From assembly GCA_028289345.1 (NCBI GenBank), contig JANQQL010000025.1, positions 682,001-746,000 of the forward strand: a DNA stretch of 64,000 bases, read 5' to 3'. Source of the stretch: Planctomycetota bacterium. Its GTDB lineage: Bacteria > Planctomycetota > B15-G4 > SIAN01. The notes under the pieces are model-generated. The model was not told where the DNA came from. It did no database searches and saw only the letters and a program-made list of their open reading frames with translations. Shown in pieces: positions 15,901-23,519 of this stretch. The translations under genes were made by a program, and so were the position numbers. Positions within the stretch are counted from its first letter, which is position 1. Each line of letters begins with the position of its first letter.

Positions 15901-18324
15901 GACGACCAAGTCGCAGTCCAGGTCCACGGCGGTGCCAAAGTTGTCGCCGGCACTGATGTCTGGGGGCTCGAAGTCTTGGAACTCGCCCTCGATCACCGGA
16001 GTCGGGTTGCCCATGCGCAGTGATTCCGAGGCGAACGAGTACTTGATCGTGCGGTCCGAGGGAGACACGGAGTCGTTCTTGCCGAACAGCAGCAGTTCGT
16101 CTTCGTTCAGGTACTTGACCTTGTAGAAAGCCAAGGGGAAGGCGAACTCGGACTGGGCGATCAACTCTTCCTTGACCAGCTGAGAGCCGTCCCATCGAAG
16201 CACCCAGACGTGACCGTCCAAAGCGGGAATGACCAGCTCGTCGGTGTTGTTCACGGGCAGCGGCGAAAGGTGGTCGACGACCACGCATTCGCCTGGGCCA
16301 AGGGCCTCGGTGTCCCGCTCGAGTTTTTGCAAGACCTTGCCGCTCTGAGAGATCAGAACCCAGTCCAGGAACTGATTGAGGACGAGGGTTTCTTCGCCCT
16401 TTTCGCCGGGATGGAAGTTGCCGCGATACAGAAGCACGACCGGCCCGTCGTACAAGACGTCGCTGTAATCCTGATGGCGAAGCGCGGGATTCACTTGGTA
16501 GGAATCGGGGCCGGTGGCTCGCACCCGATGGATGCGTCCTTGGGAGTCGCCCAGGAAGATCGTCCCCGACTTGCCGCGGTCCATGGAGAACAGTCCCCAG
16601 CCGAGGTACGGACTCTTGTACTCGTCGACCAAGATGGGATTGTCCGTGGCGAAGTCTCGCAGTTCGAGAACGTGGAAGAAGCCTTCGAAGTTCCCGAAGT
16701 ACACCTCCAGGCGACCGTCGCCGTCCAGGTCTTCGACTCCATGACCACCGCCGGCACCGATCTGAGTTCCCTGCCCAATCGACTTCAGGGGGGAATCCGG
16801 AGCCAAGTCGATTTGTTGCAAGAAGTTGTCCCATGGGATCGCCGGACCGGTGTCTTCGCGACGCAGCAGGTGGGTGTACGGATCCGGGTACGGGTCGTAG
16901 CCCGGTGCGCTGGAGATCGGTGCGAGGTCAACTTTGTTGCCCGAAGTGCCGGCGCTCACCAGAGTCGACCATTCGTTGTTGTCCGTGAAGAAGAACTCGT
17001 TCTTCCCGTCCTCCATGCCGTGGTCGCCGTCGTGAGCCACGTTCTTCAGGTAGTTGACTCGGAAGTTCGAGTCGACCAGGTTCTGCACGTCCCAGTGATA
17101 GTTGAAGATCAGGTCTTCGGAGCCGATGTTGCCGTAGATCGGAACTTGCAAGATGTTGGGGTCGTCGTCGCGGCGATGGGTCAAGGAGAATGCCGCGTAG
17201 TCCCATCCCTCCAGGCCCGGCTCTGGATTGTCGAAGCGAATCCCCAGCAAGTCGATCGGCAGGAACATGTTCTTCAGAGGCTCGTTGGAGAAAATCTGCG
17301 GGAACGCTCCGTTGCCGAGGCCCGATTGCACGTGTCCCGCGAACTTGAACCAGTCGCCGATGATGAAAATGCCCATGTCCGAGGCGAAGGCGCCGGCCGC
17401 GCCGTGATAGGTGTCCGGCTGCAACATCGAGAACCACTGGGAAACCTGACCACCCCAAGAGCCGCCGTACAGAAACGACTTGGCATCGTCGATCTGGGCG
17501 GGAGTGAGGCCCAGCTCCGTCTTCAGATGGTGGTGACGAATGAAGTACTGGGCCTCCTGGGTCCGCTGCAGCGCGTTCCACAGGTCCGAGCTCACTCCTT
17601 CATGAACGATGACCACCATATCACCGGCTTTGATCGCTTGGTCGACGGGAAGGCCATTGGTCGTCGCGGACCAGCCGTAGGGAGTGGCCAGAATCTCGTC
17701 GAGGGGAAAGAAACCCGCGGTGCTGAAGTGAGAAGGATGACCGGGGGAGTTCACCAACAGAATGTGTGGGGGGGAGTTCACGTTGTTGATGTCATAGATG
17801 GCTTGCACGTAGCCACCGTTGACACGGAACGAGCTCACTTGAACCGTGGCGTTCCAGAAGGTGGTGGTTTGTCCGGTGTGTGCCGCGTCCGCGGTCACGA
17901 CCGTGGCGGGATCGGTCGGATCCAGCTTGTGCAAGAACATCGGGACGCCCCCGTTGCAAGCTTGCAAGCCCACTTCCAGGGCGACCAAGTTGTGCACCTT
18001 GTCGAGGATTTGACTGCGGGGGGACGTCGAGGTGCAGGTCCACATCGGAGCCAGGTAGTGGTTCGAGTCGTCGTAGTTCTCGAACGGGATGTTGCCGCCG
18101 ACGTCGATGGCGAATTCACCAAGGGTGGTGTCGTGACCACCGCTCAATCCCTGATTGACCCAGTAACTATCGCCGGATTGGGCGACGGCTAGGTTGCCGG
18201 CGAGTCCGAGGAGCAAGCCCGTGACCGCGCGGATCGACCACCGACTCCCACCTCGGACGCATGTGGCCACGGATGGGTGATCCTTGGCGTGAACGGAAGG
18301 GTTGCCTGGCTGAATGCACTGCAT
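12988..18324 (-). CDS. Exported hydrolase-FG-GAP/propeller giant protein
   Basis: From ATG 18324 this is a 1778-residue secreted protein. An AAGGGGG-like ribosome site precedes that ATG, and the leader TGLLLGLAGNLAVAQ follows; the frame continues to 18516 but those residues are basic and unlike a signal. The first ~500 residues resemble a prolyl-oligopeptidase-like alpha/beta hydrolase: YGGSWGGQ puts a candidate nucleophile Ser at 289, and HDGDHGMEDGKNEF lies where a catalytic His could be. After it come VEDLDGDGRLEVYFGNF (VCBS-type Ca-binding loop), then at least six FG-GAP blades of the pattern GDxFGxAVSxxGxxVAIGAPG. More DVNGDGVNEVWAGD-type repeats close the protein. Eukaryotic integrin-like propellers share this pattern. 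It is probably cell-surface or secreted. The neighbouring CocE-type hydrolase is divergent from it. Confidence 0.8.
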   Translation of the reverse strand: MQCIQPGNPSVHAKDHPSVATCVRGGSRWSIRAVTGLLLGLAGNLAVAQSGDSYWVNQGLSGGHDTTLGEFAIDVGGNIPFENYDDSNHYLAPMWTCTSTSPRSQILDKVHNLVALEVGLQACNGGVPMFLHKLDPTDPATVVTADAAHTGQTTTFWNATVQVSSFRVNGGYVQAIYDINNVNSPPHILLVNSPGHPSHFSTAGFFPLDEILATPYGWSATTNGLPVDQAIKAGDMVVIVHEGVSSDLWNALQRTQEAQYFIRHHHLKTELGLTPAQIDDAKSFLYGGSWGGQVSQWFSMLQPDTYHGAAGAFASDMGIFIIGDWFKFAGHVQSGLGNGAFPQIFSNEPLKNMFLPIDLLGIRFDNPEPGLEGWDYAAFSLTHRRDDDPNILQVPIYGNIGSEDLIFNYHWDVQNLVDSNFRVNYLKNVAHDGDHGMEDGKNEFFFTDNNEWSTLVSAGTSGNKVDLAPISSAPGYDPYPDPYTHLLRREDTGPAIPWDNFLQQIDLAPDSPLKSIGQGTQIGAGGGHGVEDLDGDGRLEVYFGNFEGFFHVLELRDFATDNPILVDEYKSPYLGWGLFSMDRGKSGTIFLGDSQGRIHRVRATGPDSYQVNPALRHQDYSDVLYDGPVVLLYRGNFHPGEKGEETLVLNQFLDWVLISQSGKVLQKLERDTEALGPGECVVVDHLSPLPVNNTDELVIPALDGHVWVLRWDGSQLVKEELIAQSEFAFPLAFYKVKYLNEDELLLFGKNDSVSPSDRTIKYSFASESLRMGNPTPVIEGEFQDFEPPDISAGDNFGTAVDLDCDLVVVGAPGDSSSVGSAYVLRLADSDNWEQEAKFTPIDQVGDDAFGSAVSISGNTVAIGAPGRLGGTGKVYIYRYNPLTQNWFEEDKFAEPSIALGDRFGASVSLNGDVLAVGSPGDTDFGSESGSVSIFRRSGGSWSFSQKITSFGAAPGDNFGSALKLRDNFLLIGAPGKDVLGTDDGAAFVYNGTTGTFLFHSALIAPDTVGGEMFGSSVAADSGRLLIGSPMNSEFGPGSGAAYVYEWNGTWTPVAKLGHFGAIGFESFGTSVALSRNVAVIGAANSDLAGEIGSGSAHWFRRNPLDGMWSEEFQYTASNALGDDGYGAAVAVSGEVAVIGAGDHDGAGSNSGAIYVVGADPAISTPIEFTRNLKVVVDAENDLFYAAAGNVVGRFDLNTLERLEEFDVLEESQIPGTAAALAACNRSLDNNIASSYQNSPLVQEPGLDAVKTSITSLSLVSTGGGSLSRSGPEGGGAGQLSAATNDGRIFLFKPRTLEPARLSDQIFDIPAGENAEPWPSNETFAHVQAADVYQDGPKANLYLAEFNYPVSREDPSSGDSRNRTWRVAELNVGRAATLDTPRLDPFVFEGHQRAERAITGEATLTRSFTYQDLDGNGTPEAYFLGETGALINDNGTIRRFCTRSTDRSIMEVVPQWAMGGYLFEFFPEADEDDPQKDYSVLTGFHVPKTDSNLYERPGSNGVDWFHAKVGSNRYTGQIATPQQSANKLYAGTSLISIDLPDPNDNDTVKPHLVTGTLGGYVYGVVPGSQQSGSANANNSTPSTLSYHSLDLGWFAIGMDAGELPGTSDGLPRIVVGTMMDTGSFDDWAAGSTTKNRGKVTILRPDPAKGEFVIEDEWNADELVGTRHGTSAVAGIKIDDVNGDGVNEVWAGDAAGFLYLFEYDAVLDEWNAVYRSECLGAYPGYFNNIFPIKGPKGQTVKLAVLSSGYVMAFDVDWERVGANDGSESRPRADLPRPNLR

Positions 18325-18734
18325 GAAAACCCCCTTCGGGCGGGAAGTGCGGGGCAGTTCCCGTCGACCCCGACGAATTCGATCCGAAAGATTCCACCAC
18401 CTTCTTGGACGGCGCTCGTTCGAGCTGCCAGAAGTCGTAGACGCCTTCCGGCGAGGCCTTGATTCATCAATTTCAGAGGGAGAAACCGTGAAGACGGGGC
18501 GGGGACTCTTGCTCAAACGAGGGGCTGTTGTGCCGAATCGGCACTGCTCTGGCCGGGCCCAGGCGGGTGACGGAAGCCGCGGCGGCCGGCGCGTGTCTCC
18601 CGAAGGAACTGGTACTCCCGTTGCTGCCTCCGATGGAGTTTGCGAGGAAGCGTCCCGAGGAACACGGGGTCCGGAACCGCTTCCAGGGGAAGATCTGCCG
18701 ATCCACTCGGCGTTGTTTTCGGAGGAACGAACCC
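18325..18734. other. Divergent promoter region
   Basis: About 410 bases separate the FG-GAP giant (minus) from the CocE-type hydrolase (plus). Both frames remain open across part of it, but the peptides are Arg/Ser-rich without motifs. The promoters of both genes should be here; I could not pick boxes with confidence. Confidence 0.45.
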
Positions 18735-20606
18735 ATGGAGATCTCGGTCAAGCGAACCGGAGGGTCGCGAATCGTCGCGGCATTCCTCGGCTTCCACGCG
18801 CTGGTCGTGTCGAGTGCCGGTGCGCAAACCGCGGCTCCTGCCGAAGAGATCTCTCGGTTCGGGGAATACGCGGGCTACGGCGAGCCGGTTTACGACGGGT
18901 ATGTCCGCGAGTCGTTTTACATCCCGATGCGAGATGGAGTGAAGCTGGCCTGCGATCTCTACCGACCGACGCGGGCTGGGAGGTTCGCGACGGAGCCGCT
19001 GCCGCTGGTCTGGACCCACGACCGCTATCAGCGCTCCAGCAATCAAGGCGGAGCGGTCGTCACCAAGCTGCTCGTCTATCCCGGTTTGGCGGACATGATT
19101 CATCACGGCTACCTGGTCGCCACCGTCGACGTGAGAGGCGGGGGCGCGTCATTCGGGAACTGGACCGGCATTTTCAATCCTGACGAGACCCAGGATGCTT
19201 ACGACATCATGGAATGGTTCGCCGGTCAGGAGTGGTGCGACGGGAACCTGGGCATGTTTGGCGGCTCTTACCTCGGAGGCACCCAGTTCATGGCCGCCGC
19301 TACGGAGTCACCCCACCTGCGGGCGATCTTTCCCTTCGTCGCTCTTTGCGACCAGTACGACGTGGTTTGGACCGGTGGAATCTTCCGGGATGACCTCACC
19401 CATACCTGGAGCGAGCTCACCAAGATGCTCGATCGCAGTTCGGCAGTCTTGCCGGTGGATGGGCTGGAAGGGGAGAGTGACAAGAAAGAGGCTCTGGCCC
19501 AGCACGAAGCGAATCTGGAGTTCGAGAGTCACGTGCGCGCGATGCCGTTCCGCGACTCCGAGCATCCGAGCGGATTCACGGGGTACGAGATCGGGAGTCC
19601 CGTGACCTACCTCGAAGAAATCGAGGAATCCGACGTTGCGATCTATCACCAGGCGGGTTGGTTCGACACCTTCCCCAAAGATGCGGCGATCATGTATCGC
19701 AGCCTGGAGAATCCGCAGAAGATGGTCATCGGTCCGTGGTTCCATACCGAGGCCGGGGGCGTCGATTGGTCGGCAGAGTTTCGGCGCTGGTTCGACTACT
19801 GGCTCAAGGGGGTGGAGAACGGGGTGATGGACGAAGACCCGATTCACTACTACACCATGGGTGCTCCTCGGGGGCAGGAGTGGCGTTCCACCCCGCAATG
19901 GCCGCTCGCGGAAGAACGGCGGGTCGACTACTTCTTTGGCGCTGGTCCTTCCGGCAGTGTGAAGTCCATCAATGACGGGACGTTGCAGCGGACTCCGAGC
20001 TCATCGGAAGATTCGGATCGCTACGTGGTCGACTACGAATGCTCCAGTGGCCAAGTCAGTCGCTGGAACACGGCGGTCGGGGCCGGCGGCCCCAGTCCTC
20101 GCTACCAAGACCAGCGGGCCAACGACCAGCGCAGTCTGACCTACACGAGTCCGGTCCTGGAAGCCGACCTCGAGGTCACCGGGCATCCGGTGGCAAGGCT
20201 TTGGGTCAGCAGCGATCACGACGACGGGGATTTCTTCGTCTACCTCCAGGAAGTGACGCCGGACGGGGCATCCACCTACGTGACCGAGGGATGCTTGCGG
20301 GCCTCCCATCGTGCGTTGCAGGAGCGCGCCGGACTGCCGTTCCACCGCAGCTACGCGAGCGATGTCCAGCCCATGGATGGCAAGCCGGTCGAGCTGGTCA
20401 TCGATCTACAACCCACTTCCAACCTGTTTGACCGTGGCCACCGCATTCGGGTCACCGTGGCTTGCGCGGACCACGAGAACTCCGACACTCCGGTGTTTGA
20501 ACCTCTGCCGGTCGTGCAGCTCCATCGGGCCCCACAAATGGCCTCGCGAATCGAGCTACCGACGATCCCCGTGGCGAATGTTCCGGCGAACCCGCAAGGA
20601 GAATGA
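18735..20606 (+). CDS. CocE/NonD-family alpha/beta hydrolase, exported
   Basis: This 623-residue enzyme belongs to the X-Pro dipeptidyl-peptidase/cocaine-esterase (S15) family, which cleaves acyl or peptide bonds with a Ser-Asp-His triad. FYIPMRDGVKLACDLYRP is the usual opening strand. GGSYLGG puts the nucleophile at Ser178; YHQAGWFDTF supplies the Asp; and GPWFHTEAGG supplies the His. The C-terminal third is the jelly-roll domain typical of the family (HPVARLWVSSDHDDGDFFVYL). ATG 18735 is chosen because GGAGGAA lies just upstream and the signal sequence IVAAFLGFHALVVSSAGAQ begins there; an earlier Met at 18528 would add 69 residues with no motif. Substrate is unknown. It converges closely with the small minus-strand gene that follows. 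Confidence 0.88.
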   Translation: MEISVKRTGGSRIVAAFLGFHALVVSSAGAQTAAPAEEISRFGEYAGYGEPVYDGYVRESFYIPMRDGVKLACDLYRPTRAGRFATEPLPLVWTHDRYQRSSNQGGAVVTKLLVYPGLADMIHHGYLVATVDVRGGGASFGNWTGIFNPDETQDAYDIMEWFAGQEWCDGNLGMFGGSYLGGTQFMAAATESPHLRAIFPFVALCDQYDVVWTGGIFRDDLTHTWSELTKMLDRSSAVLPVDGLEGESDKKEALAQHEANLEFESHVRAMPFRDSEHPSGFTGYEIGSPVTYLEEIEESDVAIYHQAGWFDTFPKDAAIMYRSLENPQKMVIGPWFHTEAGGVDWSAEFRRWFDYWLKGVENGVMDEDPIHYYTMGAPRGQEWRSTPQWPLAEERRVDYFFGAGPSGSVKSINDGTLQRTPSSSEDSDRYVVDYECSSGQVSRWNTAVGAGGPSPRYQDQRANDQRSLTYTSPVLEADLEVTGHPVARLWVSSDHDDGDFFVYLQEVTPDGASTYVTEGCLRASHRALQERAGLPFHRSYASDVQPMDGKPVELVIDLQPTSNLFDRGHRIRVTVACADHENSDTPVFEPLPVVQLHRAPQMASRIELPTIPVANVPANPQGE

Positions 20607-20625
20607 ACCAGGGGTGCGGGCGAAC

Positions 20626-20922
20626 CTATCCGGCTTCTTGACCCGCCTCCCGAACGGCTTCGGCTCCGACGGACTTCTCGAGGAGGTCCTGGGCCATTCG
20701 GAACACGCCTTCCACGCTTTCTCCCTGACAGGTCCCCATGTGGAGGGGGGACGGGGACTCTCGAGAAACGCGAGCGGCATAGCGGCGCGCGGATGGAACG
20801 AGCGTTTCGCCGATCTCGATCGCGTAGACAGTGCCGGACTTGCTGCGAAGCACAGCCTTTTCGACGGTGCGGTAGGCGTTGTCGAGATGAGCGGCGACGG
20901 ACGACTTCAGATGCAACGTCAT
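20626..20922 (-). CDS. Small conserved-looking hypothetical protein
   Basis: A 98-residue frame starts at ATG 20922 with GAGGGGA upstream. The open frame extends to 21003, but that would overlap the control region of the divergent Rieske gene. The protein (MTLHLKSSVAAHLDNAYRTV...) is predicted to have a helix, a short beta hairpin (SGTVYAIEIGETLVP) and a C-terminal helix (VFRMAQDLLEKSVG). No family is recognised. It is divergent from the Rieske fusion gene 83 bases away, which hints at shared control. It may be a small cytosolic protein; it could also be a chance frame. Confidence 0.5.
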   Translation of the reverse strand: MTLHLKSSVAAHLDNAYRTVEKAVLRSKSGTVYAIEIGETLVPSARRYAARVSRESPSPLHMGTCQGESVEGVFRMAQDLLEKSVGAEAVREAGQEAG

Positions 20923-21005
20923 GACGTTCCCCTCAATGTCTTGAGTGCGTGCGACCCGCCGGTCGCCCCGAAGACAGTACTCGAAATCACGAAAGCGAAT
21001 CAACG

Positions 21006-22760
21006 ATGAACGATTTCACCGGATCCGAGGCGCGGGTCGCCGCGCGCTGGGTCGCCGTCGCAAAGGTGGACGACCTGTCTCCCGAATCCATGAAGGTCGT
21101 GCGCAGAGAGGGGCTTTCGGTGTTGCTCGTCACCGGACGCGACGGAGAGATTTGGGCAGTGGAAAACCACTGCCCCCACGAGGGCTATCCCCTGGTGCAG
21201 GGCACGTTGGAGGGCTGTGTTCTGACTTGCACCTGGCACAACTGGAAGTTCGATGCTCGAGACGGGAAGTGTCAGGTGGGAGGGGAGGACGTTCGCTCGT
21301 TCCCGATTCGGACCCGAGCGGGGATGGTGGAAGTGGACCTTGCTGATCCCGATCCGGCCATCGTTCGCGAACGGCTACTCGAAAGTTTCCGCTGCGGCAT
21401 CTTGCGCTTCGAGAACGACCGCGCCATTCGCGATGGCGTTCGACTCTTGCAAACGGGAATGGCACCGGAACAGCTTCTGCGGGAAGTGGCGTTGGTGGAC
21501 GCGCGGCACTCGGAGTGGGGAACCAGCCACGGGCTGGCGGTGGCGGCGGACTGTTGCCGTTACCTGAGGCGCTATTCCGGCAACAACGCCATGTACGCCA
21601 TCGCTCCCGCCATCGACTACTGTGGCGAACGAAATCAACATCGTCCGGCGCGCTCCATTCCGCCGGCAGTGACCGATCCTTCCGAGGAGCGCTTTCGGGA
21701 GGCGGTCGAAAAAGAAGACGCAGCGCTTGCCGAAGGTCTGATCTTGGGGGCTGTGGAACGTGGCGATGAAGCCGAGGTCATCCAACGCTGGCTATTGGGC
21801 GCTTGCGCCGATCACTTCTACGACTTCGGACACCCGCTCATCTACAGCATCAAACTGCTGGAGTTATGGGAAGCCGCCGGTCGAGAACAGCTGGCACCGC
21901 TGGCGGGGTCCCTTGCCTACAGCATGGTCTACGGCACTCGCGAAGACTCGCTGCCCTATTGGCGCCCTTATGCCGAACGATTGCGAGCGTTCGAGTCCGA
22001 GTTGGAAGGCCTGGCGAGTCGCCAGGAGTCGCCCGAGGACGGCAACTTGCAGGAGCTGAAACTCGCCGTTCTCGATGGCACTGCCGAGCAAGCATTTGTC
22101 GCGTTGCAGTCTGCGTTACGGCGTGGAGTGCGGGTCGAAGTCATCGCCACGGAACTGGTGGCGGCGGCAGCTCACCGTTTCTACCGCTTCGACCGGCGAC
22201 TCGAGCGAAATGATCAGGTGGCGGAAAACTGGATCTGGATCACCCACCGGTTGACGGTGTCGGCGGCGGTTCGCCACGCGGTGTCTCGCGTGACCTTCCC
22301 GAACGCGGTGCGGCTCTTGGTTCACGGCTTGGCGTTCCTTCACACCGGGAAGCCGATGGACGATCCTGACTCTCGCCTGCCGCCATCGTGGAGCGGCACG
22401 AACACGGTGGGCCACCTCTTGGACGCGATTGTGGGCCGCCGCGCTGACGAAGCGGTCGCCCGTACCCGGGCTCTCCTCGAGGCGGGTGGCGACCGTCAAG
22501 AGCTTCGCGAGAAGATCGAGGATCTGGGGCTCGCAGACGTGGTGGTTCGACCGATCGTTGTCGTGCACGTCATCAAAACGACCTTCGCCGCGTTTGAAGA
22601 GTGGGATGCCATGGAAGGACATCCAGATCGCGATCATCTGTTGTTCGCTTTGATCCGGTTCCTGGCGTCCGACGTCCAGGAGCGGAGAGTGCGTGACCAA
22701 GTCACCACGTCGATTCGCTGGGTGGCGGATGGAGTGATTCCGAGGAAACTGACCCAGTGA
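21006..22760 (+). CDS. Rieske [2Fe-2S] protein with long helical C-terminal domain
   Basis: The N-terminal ~115 residues of this 585-residue protein are a Rieske ferredoxin-type domain. The cluster ligands are C56-x-H58 in NHCPHEGYPL and C75-x2-H78 in TCTWHNWKFD, spaced as in soluble Rieske ferredoxins and dioxygenase ferredoxin components. The remaining ~470 residues are mostly helical, have no recognised family and contain several His-bearing segments (ADHFYDFGH, AHRFYRFDR, ITHRLTVSAAVRH) that could bind metal or a substrate. No signal sequence is present, so it should be cytosolic. ATG 21006 is chosen because the domain begins there; the frame extends 19 codons further. The Rieske part likely passes electrons to an activity in the C-terminal part, which is inference. 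Confidence 0.85.
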   Translation: MNDFTGSEARVAARWVAVAKVDDLSPESMKVVRREGLSVLLVTGRDGEIWAVENHCPHEGYPLVQGTLEGCVLTCTWHNWKFDARDGKCQVGGEDVRSFPIRTRAGMVEVDLADPDPAIVRERLLESFRCGILRFENDRAIRDGVRLLQTGMAPEQLLREVALVDARHSEWGTSHGLAVAADCCRYLRRYSGNNAMYAIAPAIDYCGERNQHRPARSIPPAVTDPSEERFREAVEKEDAALAEGLILGAVERGDEAEVIQRWLLGACADHFYDFGHPLIYSIKLLELWEAAGREQLAPLAGSLAYSMVYGTREDSLPYWRPYAERLRAFESELEGLASRQESPEDGNLQELKLAVLDGTAEQAFVALQSALRRGVRVEVIATELVAAAAHRFYRFDRRLERNDQVAENWIWITHRLTVSAAVRHAVSRVTFPNAVRLLVHGLAFLHTGKPMDDPDSRLPPSWSGTNTVGHLLDAIVGRRADEAVARTRALLEAGGDRQELREKIEDLGLADVVVRPIVVVHVIKTTFAAFEEWDAMEGHPDRDHLLFALIRFLASDVQERRVRDQVTTSIRWVADGVIPRKLTQ

Positions 22761-22889
22761 GCCCACGAGGGGCCCCGTTCGCCATTCGGCACAAGCGTTT
22801 GCACACGCTCCGTGTCAGAATTCGGTGGGCCGTTCGAGGGCAGCTCTGCGGTTTCGCTCATCACTCATGTCCCAATGAAGGAGGCACTC

Positions 22890-23501
22890 GTGAGCATGTT
22901 TCGTGGAATGACGGTTCAAGGAAAGGTCGCGAGCTTGGCGCTGTGGGTCTCCCTGACCTTGTGGAGCAGTGTCGCCACCTTTCGCTCCGCGCCCGACGAG
23001 CCTTCCACGGACGAGCAAGCCGTCACGGTGTTCCTGGTTCGGCATGCCGAGAAGGCCACCGATGATCCACAAGACCCGAACCTCTCCGGTGCCGGGAAAC
23101 AACGCGCGCAAGCCTTGGCCCGGATGCTTGAGCATGCCGGAGTCACCCATCTGTTCTCTTCGGCCTACCGGCGCACTCGCCAAACATTGGCTCCGCTAGC
23201 GAAACTCTCGGACAACGAGGTCGTGGAGTACAACGTTCGTGAGCCACAGGCCTTGCTGACGAAACTTCGCGAACTTGAGGGAGGCTCCGTGGCGGTGGTT
23301 GCCGGGCACTCCAATACCGTTCCTGCCATGTTCCAAGAGCTGAGCGGCAAGCAAGCCTCCGACCTGGAAGAGTCTGCCTATGGCCTCATCTTTGGAGAGG
23401 ATGCGTACGATCGCCTGTTCGTGGTGACGCTCATGACCGATTGCCACGGCGATCGCCGGGCGGTCAGCGCGATGGAGTTTCGGGTGCACGCCAACGGCTG
23501 A
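22890..23501 (+). CDS. Exported histidine phosphatase family protein
   Basis: This protein of about 203 residues belongs to the histidine phosphatase (phosphoglycerate-mutase-like) superfamily, which forms a phospho-His intermediate. The catalytic motif is LVRHAEKA, and the second His is in VAGHSNTVP; the Arg of YRRTRQTLAPL completes the pocket. The start is taken as GTG 22890, five bases after AAGGAGG; ATG 22896 is equally in frame. The N-terminal segment ASLALWVSLTLWSSVA is a signal sequence or anchor, so the protein acts outside the cytoplasm. It is short for the family and resembles the SixA-like/small RHG proteins. Its substrate is unknown. Confidence 0.85.
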   Translation: MSMFRGMTVQGKVASLALWVSLTLWSSVATFRSAPDEPSTDEQAVTVFLVRHAEKATDDPQDPNLSGAGKQRAQALARMLEHAGVTHLFSSAYRRTRQTLAPLAKLSDNEVVEYNVREPQALLTKLRELEGGSVAVVAGHSNTVPAMFQELSGKQASDLEESAYGLIFGEDAYDRLFVVTLMTDCHGDRRAVSAMEFRVHANG

Positions 23502-23519
23502 GAGGAACCGCTGTTCGAG

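Noticed and set aside
13810..16023. 737-residue plus-strand frame, and a 660-residue one at 16210-18192
   Set aside because: Both are opposite the FG-GAP giant, whose blade motifs prove the minus strand. They contain no recognisable domain.
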